Source: Planctomycetales bacterium (GTDB lineage: Bacteria > Planctomycetota > Planctomycetia > Isosphaerales > Isosphaeraceae). Taken from it: a DNA stretch of 5,027 nt. Shown piece after piece: positions 1-5,027 of this stretch. The stretch is from positions 1-5,027 of the forward strand of contig DAHZZC010000606.1 of the NCBI GenBank assembly GCA_027435495.1, in the 5' to 3' direction. Both the position numbers and the translations under genes were made by a program. The notes below the pieces were generated by a model. That model was given only the letters and a program-made list of their open reading frames with translations, was not told the DNA's origin and made no database searches. Each line of letters opens with the position of its first letter. The first letter of the stretch is position 1.

Positions 1-2496
1 CACCACCCAGGACGGGCCCAGGACGTGGAGTTGGTTGCCGTTCCCCCGCCACTCAACGACGCGATCCAGACGATCGCCGGACTTGCGGGGCTTCCAGGCC
101 AGAAGTGCTCCAGCACGGACGGCACAATGCTCCACGAGAACCGGCATCGGCGAAGGCCCGGCATCACCCTCAACGGCGAGCAAGCCACTGCCTTCGATGG
201 TGCAGTGATCGAGCGTGAGGTGGCGCTTTGAACCCTTCGTGGCTCCCCGGCCGGGTTGAATCTCCAGGCCGATCGCCCAGCCTCGGCCCGGCTCAGGACC
301 ACTCGAAGCACCCGCGGCACCAGATCCGGGGACAAACATCGAACGACGGATCTCGGCCGTGGTTTGTTCGAATGTCTGAATGCCGATCGCTTCATCAAAG
401 CCGCGGAACCAGCAGCGATCGACCGAGACCATGCCTCCCTCGGCGCGGAGAGCGCGGAGCCCCGCGACGGTTCGTTCGCCGACCACCTCGAACGAACATC
501 GCTCCAGCCGAACCCGGCCGGCCGCCTGGAGGAGCGGGAGGACGGCCTCGCCATTCGCGGACGTCGGCGGATGGACGCGGATCGTCAGCCCAGAGAGCGT
601 CAGCGAGACCGCCGAGCCGGTCGCCATCCACGACTTTTTCGCCTCCATCCGTGCCTCAATCACCGGCCGATCGCCGGCCGCGGCGCGGATCTCCAGGCTC
701 CCGCTGCCGGTCCGAAGGTCGGGGATGTCGGCCGGGGCGATCGAGAGAGGACCATGATCGCGCAACTCCACGAAGCCAGCGCGTCCCTTCGGGCCCAGGG
801 CGGACCGGATCGCATCCGCGAGGTTCTTCGCCGGAACGATCTCGTCTGTGGTTCCCTGACCGCGAACCGCAATGGCGGGGCCCTCAAACTTCACGTGCGT
901 ACGGCCACCCGTACGATCCGGGAGCGGCTTCGTGGTACGGGAGGTAAGAAGCGGTGTGGTCGTTCGGGGCGGGAAGAGCCGGCCGGTCAGCATCAGACCG
1001 ACGGCGACCGCCGCAGTCGCGACGGCCACCGGTATCCAGAGGACGCGCCAGCGTGGCCGGGTCTGGTGTCCGAGCCGGAGCGTTGCGGTCCCCGGCGCAC
1101 TTGATGGAGCCGCCTCGGCGACCTCCGAGTCCTGGCCCTGCGTCTCCTGAGCCGTCGGACGAAACCTCAAGGAGAGACCAACACCTGCCAAGGCTCGCGA
1201 CCTCGCCGCCACTTCGCGGAGAGGCGGCTCCGGGCCCAGGTCCAGCATCGGGAAGTCGTCCGCCCCCTCCTCGGTCGGGGTCAGTAGCGGGACCCCTGGA
1301 TCGTCGAGCTCGTTGCTGGCAGACATCGGCCTGTCGTGCGCAGCGACCGACGGCGCCAGAGCAACCGGGGCCGCCGCCGCAACGGCCCCCGAAGCATGCG
1401 ATCCCGAGCCCCGGCCTGCCGGAATCTCCCCCGATGGTGAGGGCGATGGTGCCGTACCAGGGACCCAGACCGCACCCGAGTAGGGCTCCAGGGCCTGGAC
1501 AACCTCCATCGGCGTCGCGTACCGATCCTCTGGCTGCTTCCGCATCATCTTTCGGACGACATCGCCCAGACCCGCCGGCAACCCCGGCGCCTCCTTCTCC
1601 AGCGGCTCAGGCTCCATGGCCTGGTGCGCGAAGAGCTTCTCGGGGAGGCTCGGACTGGGAAACGGGACGTGCCCCGTCAGCATGTGGTACAGGCTGCAAC
1701 CCAGCGAGTAAATATCGCTCCGGATGTCCGCCGAGTGCGAGTGCCTCGCCTGCTCGGGGGCCACGTAGTCGAACGTGCCGACGGTCGCACCCTCGCGTGT
1801 GACCCGTTGCGCCTCCTCGTTCAACTCAATCGCCAGCCCAAGGTCGGCCAGTTTGGCGACCCCTTCCTCGGTCACCATGATGTTGTACGGGTTGACGTCG
1901 CGGTGGATCATCTTTTTCTGATGGGCATGATCCAGCGCCAGCGCGACCTGGCGGGTCAGACGGACCGCCACCGCTGGAGGCAACCGCCCTTTCGACGAGA
2001 TCAGGCCACCGATGGTCTTCCCCTGGATGTACTCCATCACGAGGAAGAAGCGGCCGTTCGACTCACCGAAGTCGTAGACCCGGACCAGATTCTCGTGCTG
2101 CAACTGCGCCCCGACCCGCGCCTCTCGCTGGAATCGGGCGACCGCCCTCGGGTTGCTGATCCGTTCCGGCGCCAGGATCTTCAGAGCGACTCGTCGGTTC
2201 AGCCGGGTGTCGCGGGCGAGATAGACACGTCCCATCCCCCCCTGCCCAAGCAGTTCCAGCAGCAGATAGCGATCGACCTTGAACCCATTGGTCCGGCCCG
2301 CGAGAAGCTGCTGGGCCTGCCAGAGCGTCAGCGCCGAGGACTGCACGGCCTGACGGGCGAGGCGGCGGTCAAGATGCTCGGCGACATCTCGCTTCTCGGG
2401 CGGCAACGCCTCCCAGCACGCACGTAGGCCCGCCTCGTCCAGCAGGCCACTGAGCAGGGCCGCTTGCCCGAATCGCGAGGCCGTGGGGTCCAGCAT
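1..2496 (-). CDS. Membrane-anchored Hanks-type Ser/Thr protein kinase with beta-helix-like sensor domain (C-terminus outside window)
   Basis: This protein is predicted to phosphorylate Ser/Thr residues in the cytoplasm in response to an extracytoplasmic signal. The frame is open for 832 codons from the ATG to the window edge, so the C-terminus is missing. Residues 1-76 form a helical leader with the LTLWQAQQLLAG motif seen in planctomycete kinases. The kinase domain spans about 77-338: Gly-loop GQGGMG (84-89), VALK Lys106, helix-C Glu125, HRD 198-200, DLG 218-220 and APE 246-248. A Pro/Ala-rich linker covers 340-484 and one membrane helix about 485-504. From about 530 onward, short beta-strand repeats with a recurring Cys suggest a right-handed parallel beta-helix (seen as a pattern; fold inferred). 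An oddity is that the catalytic loop reads HRDVNPYN, with Asn202 replacing the usual Lys. The start is supported by a GAGGAA ribosome site and by the leader module beginning there. Kinase identity is firm; the ligand and substrates are unknown. Confidence 0.93.
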   Translation of the reverse strand, partial: MLDPTASRFGQAALLSGLLDEAGLRACWEALPPEKRDVAEHLDRRLARQAVQSSALTLWQAQQLLAGRTNGFKVDRYLLLELLGQGGMGRVYLARDTRLNRRVALKILAPERISNPRAVARFQREARVGAQLQHENLVRVYDFGESNGRFFLVMEYIQGKTIGGLISSKGRLPPAVAVRLTRQVALALDHAHQKKMIHRDVNPYNIMVTEEGVAKLADLGLAIELNEEAQRVTREGATVGTFDYVAPEQARHSHSADIRSDIYSLGCSLYHMLTGHVPFPSPSLPEKLFAHQAMEPEPLEKEAPGLPAGLGDVVRKMMRKQPEDRYATPMEVVQALEPYSGAVWVPGTAPSPSPSGEIPAGRGSGSHASGAVAAAAPVALAPSVAAHDRPMSASNELDDPGVPLLTPTEEGADDFPMLDLGPEPPLREVAARSRALAGVGLSLRFRPTAQETQGQDSEVAEAAPSSAPGTATLRLGHQTRPRWRVLWIPVAVATAAVAVGLMLTGRLFPPRTTTPLLTSRTTKPLPDRTGGRTHVKFEGPAIAVRGQGTTDEIVPAKNLADAIRSALGPKGRAGFVELRDHGPLSIAPADIPDLRTGSGSLEIRAAAGDRPVIEARMEAKKSWMATGSAVSLTLSGLTIRVHPPTSANGEAVLPLLQAAGRVRLERCSFEVVGERTVAGLRALRAEGGMVSVDRCWFRGFDEAIGIQTFEQTTAEIRRSMFVPGSGAAGASSGPEPGRGWAIGLEIQPGRGATKGSKRHLTLDHCTIEGSGLLAVEGDAGPSPMPVLVEHCAVRAGALLAWKPRKSGDRLDRVVEWRGNGNQLHVLGPSWVV

Positions 2497-2501
2497 TAGG
2501 A

Positions 2502-2507
2502 TTCCTC
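2502..2507 (-). promoter_or_regulatory. Ribosome binding site of the kinase gene
   Basis: On the minus strand, GAGGAA lies five bases before the ATG at 2496. It is a close match to the anti-Shine-Dalgarno consensus and fixes the kinase start at this codon. Confidence 0.65.
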
Positions 2508-2564
2508 GGGGTGCGGCTTCATCGACGACGGGCCCCGCACGGCCGGCGAGGGTCCGATCTGCTC

Positions 2565-2593
2565 AGTCTAGCATCTCGCGGCCCGCCCCTCAA
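2565..2593 (-). promoter_or_regulatory. Predicted sigma70-like promoter of the kinase gene
   Basis: Read on the minus strand, TTGAGG (2593-2588) and TAGACT (2570-2565) are separated by exactly 17 bases. Each box matches four of six consensus positions. Transcription would start near 2558, giving a leader of about 60 bases before the kinase ATG. The box sequences and spacing are directly visible; activity is inferred, and sigma-factor preferences in planctomycetes are less well known. Confidence 0.45.
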
Positions 2594-2682
2594 TCAGATC
2601 ATAACCATAAGAACTGCAATGCCCCGCGGTCATGGCCCCCCGTTCGCGTCTCCGCGGCGGCCGCGTTCCTCACGGCCTCCTC

Positions 2683-2712
2683 TTGCCGGTGCTGGGCGGT
2701 CGCACATAAGAT
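2683..2712 (+). promoter_or_regulatory. Weak candidate promoter of the spherulin-4 gene
   Basis: TTGCCG (2683-2688) and TAAGAT (2707-2712) are separated by 18 bases. Each matches four of six sigma70 consensus positions. A start near 2719 would give a leader of about 80 bases before the ATG at 2799. In GC-rich DNA such matches arise by chance, so this is only the best candidate I could see. Confidence 0.25.
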
Positions 2713-2798
2713 CACGTGAACGCCAGGCGAAAGACCACGATCGACGAAATACGATCGGTTGCGTGCGGGCTTGTCCGCGAACGCGGGGGGGCGGATCG

Positions 2799-4058
2799 AT
2801 GATTCGGGTCGTCTGCGGCTGCGGTCGAGTATTCAAGGCCGAGGACCGACACACCGGGAGGCAAACCCGCTGCCCGGCCTGTGGAGCCGAGCTTATCATC
2901 GGAACGCCGATGTCCGGAAGCTTTGGCTCAGGCGAGCAGCGTTTGATCGAGGAATTCCCTTCGTGGTGGTCGATCCAGGCCGACCCGTCCGAGACCGATG
3001 AGGAGGAGGCCCGCTCGACGACCGTGCTGGAGGATGGCCTCGGGATCACCGCGGGCGACTCGCGTGGCCTACGCGAGGTCTCAAAGACTTCCGCTGTCCC
3101 ACCTTCCGGCGCCGGCCGGTCGGATCGGACCGTCGCCGCGGCCCTGGCCGCTGGCGTGCTTCTGGCCATCGCCGTCCTCGGTTGGTCTCGGTGGGAGGCG
3201 CACGAGCCAGGCCAGGCCGTGGTGATTCCGCAGTCGGCCCCGTCCGTAAACCACAGCTTTACCCGGGTCGATCGTGTCCAGGCCGACGCCCTCTATCCAC
3301 CGGGCGCCATCGAGGGACAACGGCCAAACCACCCCCCCCGCCGGCTTCGACTACTGGTCCCCGCCTATTTCTACCCCAGGGGCGATGGCCTCGCCCAGTG
3401 GCACAGGGTCTTTAACGCCGCGGATCGCGTCGACGTCGTCGCGATCGTCAACCCCAGCAACGGGCCAGGCGTCGAGCGAAACCCCGACTACGTTGCCCTG
3501 TTCGCCGAGGCCGAAAGCCGATCCGCCCGCCTGGTCGGCTACGTCCATACCCAGTTCGCGGTCCGGACCACCGCCGAAGTCAAGGCCGATATCGATGCCT
3601 GGCTTCACTTCTACCCCCGCATCTCCGGTTTCTTCATCGACCAGCAGCCCGTCGACCCCCGACACTCCGCCTACATCGCGGACATCGCTCGATACGCCCG
3701 GGAGAAGCTTCCCAACGCCCTCATCGTCTCGGATCCGGGCGCCATTTGCGACGAAGCTTACCTCGCTCGCCGCGCCGCGGACAGAATCTGCATCTTCTAC
3801 AATCATGAGGGTTTCGAGCAGCTTGAGCTACCCCCCCATCTTGCTGCATACGATCCATCTCATTTCGCCGCCCTGATCTACCAGGTTGCGGACGAAAAAA
3901 CGATGCGGACCTTCGTTCGCGAGGCGATCGTCAAGCGGATTGGATCGATTTACATCACAGATGGCAAGTCGGCGCCCGATCCTGCGAAATCGAACCCCTG
4001 GGCCACTCTGCCCAGCTACTGGGACGCCGAGGTTCAGACCATCGCGCAGCTTCAATAG
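2799..4058 (+). CDS. Zinc-ribbon, membrane-anchored spherulation-specific family 4 (GH135-like) protein
   Basis: This 419-residue protein has three parts. Residues 1-30 are a zinc ribbon with Cys6, Cys8, Cys25 and Cys28, starting directly at the chosen Met. An acidic, disordered-looking linker (about 45-105) leads to one membrane helix (about 111-130). Residues about 183-419 form a spherulin-4-type domain, recognised from LLVPAYFYP (185-193), VVAIVNPSNGPG (213-224), GYVHT (247-251), GFFIDQQ (277-283) and NHEGF (335-339). Characterised relatives such as Aspergillus Sph3 (GH135) cleave galactosamine-containing polysaccharide, so a cell-surface or matrix glycan role is plausible. Positive residues before the helix suggest the ribbon is inside and the enzyme domain outside. 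An oddity is that the usual Asp-Glu pair appears as Asp281-Gln282, so hydrolase activity is uncertain. Glu337 appears to keep the second family Glu position. The upstream in-frame extension to 2511 was rejected because it is Arg/Pro-rich and domain-free. A G-rich run before the ATG may serve as the ribosome site. Confidence 0.85.
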   Translation: MIRVVCGCGRVFKAEDRHTGRQTRCPACGAELIIGTPMSGSFGSGEQRLIEEFPSWWSIQADPSETDEEEARSTTVLEDGLGITAGDSRGLREVSKTSAVPPSGAGRSDRTVAAALAAGVLLAIAVLGWSRWEAHEPGQAVVIPQSAPSVNHSFTRVDRVQADALYPPGAIEGQRPNHPPRRLRLLVPAYFYPRGDGLAQWHRVFNAADRVDVVAIVNPSNGPGVERNPDYVALFAEAESRSARLVGYVHTQFAVRTTAEVKADIDAWLHFYPRISGFFIDQQPVDPRHSAYIADIARYAREKLPNALIVSDPGAICDEAYLARRAADRICIFYNHEGFEQLELPPHLAAYDPSHFAALIYQVADEKTMRTFVREAIVKRIGSIYITDGKSAPDPAKSNPWATLPSYWDAEVQTIAQLQ

Positions 4059-4307
4059 CCTGAAGCGGGCTGATCCTGGGCGATGCCTGCAACGGTCTGT
4101 GTGGTCCGGCGTCAACACGCCCGGAATCTTGCGGGCATGCGCGTCACTGAGAGGGCGTCTCTCAGTTTGATTCTTAGAATGAGACGGCCGACCTGATCGA
4201 ACCGTCTGAACCTTTCCCGCTTCTATCTTCAGTCACCATGAGCGCCCGGCGGGGCCATCCTCCGCCAATTCTCCATGCCGGGCGACCCAAGCGAGGGTTG
4301 AGAGCCA
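4059..4307. other. Non-coding stretch between spherulin-4 and the small zinc-motif gene
   Basis: No convincing gene lies in these 249 bases. They contain the terminator-like hairpin annotated separately, then TAGAAT (4175-4180), a five-of-six match to a -10 box but with no good -35 box. A short inverted repeat follows, AGACGG (4182-4187) with CCGTCT (4202-4207). The next gene may therefore have its own promoter here, but this is a guess. Confidence 0.5.
4146..4175 (+). terminator. Probable Rho-independent terminator after the spherulin-4 gene
   Basis: ACTGAGAG (4146-4153) pairs perfectly with CTCTCAGT (4159-4166) around the five-base loop GGCGT. The following TTGATTCTT is T-rich but interrupted. 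The hairpin starts 87 bases after the stop codon at 4058 and is correctly placed to end that transcript. The stem is only moderately GC-rich and the T-tract is imperfect, so termination may be partial. Confidence 0.55.
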
Positions 4308-4652
4308 ATGTCGAGACCCGACTTGATTCTTCCCCAGGCCGACGCTTCTTGCGGCAAGCTGTTCTTCCCCGATCGTCGGACGGCCGATGGCCACCGTGTA
4401 GGGCTGGAGGTCTGGAATCGGGCCACTGGCCGTAAACGCGAGGGTTATCGACTGGCGGTCTACCGCTGCAAGCGATGCGGGGGATACCACATCGGCTACA
4501 AGCCGATCGACCGCGACCTGAATCCTCCTCAACCGCACACGGATTTCCGGAACGAGGTCGGGCACGACGTGGACGGTGACCCGTCCGGCCATCGAGGATC
4601 CTGGAACGCCTCTGTCCGACGTTCGGCGTATCATGAGGCCGCCTGGGCGTAG
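4308..4652 (+). CDS. Hypothetical small protein with a CxxCxxxH zinc-type motif
   Basis: I do not recognise a named family with certainty. The 114-residue product has Cys15, then CKRCGGYH with Cys54, Cys57 and His61. This layout resembles small uncharacterised bacterial and phage proteins with an early Cys, a basic middle and a YxCxxCGGxH ending, and it probably binds one zinc ion. Residues 22-50 are rich in Arg and Lys, which could suit nucleic-acid contact (inference). The tail after residue 70 is polar and has no evident fold. GAGGG at 4293-4297 lies ten bases before the ATG and may be the ribosome site. Third codon positions are mostly G or C, as expected for a real gene in this genome. 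It follows the spherulin-4 gene on the same strand, but a 249-base gap with a terminator-like hairpin argues against a shared operon. A 133-codon frame on the opposite strand overlaps it and looks like an antisense shadow. Confidence 0.65.
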   Translation: MSRPDLILPQADASCGKLFFPDRRTADGHRVGLEVWNRATGRKREGYRLAVYRCKRCGGYHIGYKPIDRDLNPPQPHTDFRNEVGHDVDGDPSGHRGSWNASVRRSAYHEAAWA

Positions 4653-4713
4653 CGGCCGGGCGATCGCGGTGCTCCCATGGAGCTGGCTAGCTCGGCCGTT
4701 CGAGTCGCCCGCT

Positions 4714-4754
4714 GCCTACCCCACCCCCGGCGACCCGGTAGGCGGTCGCCCGGG
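4714..4754. other. Overlapping GC-rich inverted repeats in the convergent intergenic region
   Basis: Two stems compete for the same bases. GCCTACC (4714-4720) pairs with GGTAGGC (4737-4743). CCCGGCGAC (4726-4734) pairs with GTCGCCCGGG (4745-4754) with one bulged C. They sit between the ends of two genes converging from 4652 and 4855, where a bidirectional terminator would be useful. Neither side has a T-tract, so intrinsic termination is not clearly supported. Confidence 0.35.
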
Positions 4755-4854
4755 TGAAGCTCACGACCGACCGACCATGCTCCCCGATCGGCCCCTAAAC
4801 ATCGACCAATGCTGGCCGAATGTCCCGCGTGCGTTGGCGGTGTGATCCAACAGC

Positions 4855-5027
4855 TCAGGCGGCGGCCTCGCCCTTGTGCTCACCGCCGTTTTTGAGGGCT
4901 TCCCATTCTTCCCACGAGTAGAGGACCTCGCGGGCTGATCCGCTCTTGTACTCGCCGACAATCCCGTCCTCGGCCATGAAATCAATCAGGCGAGCCGCGC
5001 GGCCATAGCCGATCCCAAGGGCCCGCT
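4855..5027 (-). CDS. ftsK: FtsK/SpoIIIE-family DNA translocase, C-terminal gamma domain (5' part outside window)
   Basis: Only the last 56 full codons and the TGA are visible; the gene continues beyond the right edge. The residues IGYGRAARLIDFMAEDGIVG, followed by SAREVLY, match the recognition helix and wing of the FtsK gamma domain. This winged-helix module reads polar DNA sequences and directs the hexameric ATPase motor. The full protein, anchored at the division septum, pumps chromosome termini into daughter cells. The motor domain and membrane segments lie outside the window. After the winged helix comes a tail of about 20 residues containing WEEWEAL and an Ala-rich end, somewhat longer than the short ending usual in FtsK proteins. 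The window edge splits a codon ending in AG, consistent with the Gln that commonly precedes this Arg in the family. No clear terminator follows the stop, apart from the GC-rich stems about 100 bases on. Confidence 0.88.
   Translation of the reverse strand, partial: RALGIGYGRAARLIDFMAEDGIVGEYKSGSAREVLYSWEEWEALKNGGEHKGEAAA

Larger units (their letters stand above)
2497..2798. other. Divergent intergenic region between kinase and spherulin-4 genes
   Basis: These 302 bases separate two genes transcribed away from each other. One frame runs through rightward from 2511 into the spherulin-4 gene, but its first 96 residues are Arg/Pro-rich with no recognisable domain, so I treat the stretch as non-coding. 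It holds an AT-richer patch near 2590-2625, the candidate promoters annotated separately, and two CGATCG palindromes nine bases apart edge to edge to edge less one (2738-2743 and 2752-2757, eight bases between). The paired palindromes could be an operator for the rightward gene, but this palindrome is common across the whole window, so the case is weak. Confidence 0.6.

Noticed and set aside
256..1104. Long plus-strand reading frames opposite the kinase gene, including 228-947, 256-1104, 954-1802 and 1624-2427
   Set aside because: They are antisense shadows of a continuous kinase frame with clear domains. Their products are Arg/Pro/Ser/Gly-rich and show no recognisable fold.
2511..2798. A 96-residue N-terminal extension of the spherulin-4 protein
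   Set aside because: The extension is Arg/Pro-rich and domain-free, it overlaps the likely promoters, and the zinc ribbon starts exactly at the Met encoded at 2799.
2630..3169. A 179-codon minus-strand frame across the start of the spherulin-4 gene
   Set aside because: It lies antisense to the zinc ribbon and membrane helix, and its product is low-complexity with no motif.
4238..4435. A 65-codon plus-strand frame overlapping the start of the small zinc-motif gene
   Set aside because: It has no ribosome site, overlaps the better gene in another frame, and has low-complexity content.
4233..4634. A 133-codon minus-strand frame opposite the small zinc-motif gene
   Set aside because: It shows no recognisable motif, whereas the plus frame has a well-spaced CxxCxxxH motif, a candidate ribosome site and mostly G or C third codon positions.
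4764..4776. A short tandem run of CGAC units
   Set aside because: Three copies of four bases is too short to count as a repeat array in GC-rich DNA.
1..5027. CRISPR arrays, tRNA or rRNA genes, insertion sequences, attachment sites and riboswitches
   Set aside because: I saw no regularly spaced repeats, cloverleaf, transposase motifs, terminal inverted repeats with target duplications, or known riboswitch cores. Small or diverged elements could still escape reading by eye.

Overview
The window is GC-rich DNA (about two thirds G+C by eye). It most likely comes from a planctomycete, probably of the Isosphaeraceae type. The main evidence is the reverse-strand gene. It has the N-terminal module and Gly-rich-loop context typical of the large planctomycete Hanks-type kinases, and its kinase is fused through one membrane helix to a predicted beta-helix. 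A zinc-ribbon/membrane-anchor/enzyme fusion on the other strand fits the same group. The taxonomic call is inference; there is no rRNA or tRNA in the window.

Layout: (1) 1-2496, minus strand: a membrane-bound serine/threonine protein kinase. It is open for all 832 codons to the left edge, so its C-terminus is outside the window. (2) 2497-2798: a divergent intergenic region with a good sigma70-like promoter for the kinase and a weaker candidate for the rightward gene. (3) 2799-4058, plus strand: a 419-residue protein made of a zinc ribbon, one transmembrane helix and a spherulation-specific family 4 (GH135-like) domain. (4) 4059-4307: a non-coding stretch with a terminator-like hairpin. (5) 4308-4652, plus strand: a 114-residue hypothetical protein with a CxxCxxxH motif. 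(6) 4653-4854: a convergent intergenic region with strong GC-rich hairpins. (7) 4855-5027, minus strand: the C-terminal end of an FtsK/SpoIIIE DNA translocase (gamma domain), entering from the right edge.

The kinase and the spherulin-4 protein are transcribed divergently. Both are predicted to place a cytoplasmic domain and an extracytoplasmic domain on either side of one membrane helix. A functional link between them is only a guess from position. The FtsK gene belongs to chromosome segregation and appears unrelated to the other genes.

The points most worth a second look are substitutions at usually conserved active-site positions. The kinase catalytic loop reads HRDVNPYN, with Asn where Lys is expected. 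The spherulin-4 domain reads IDQQ, where the family usually has Asp-Glu. The palindrome CGATCG is also strongly over-represented. I found no CRISPR array, insertion sequence, prophage or RNA gene, and no clear evidence of a wholly new system.
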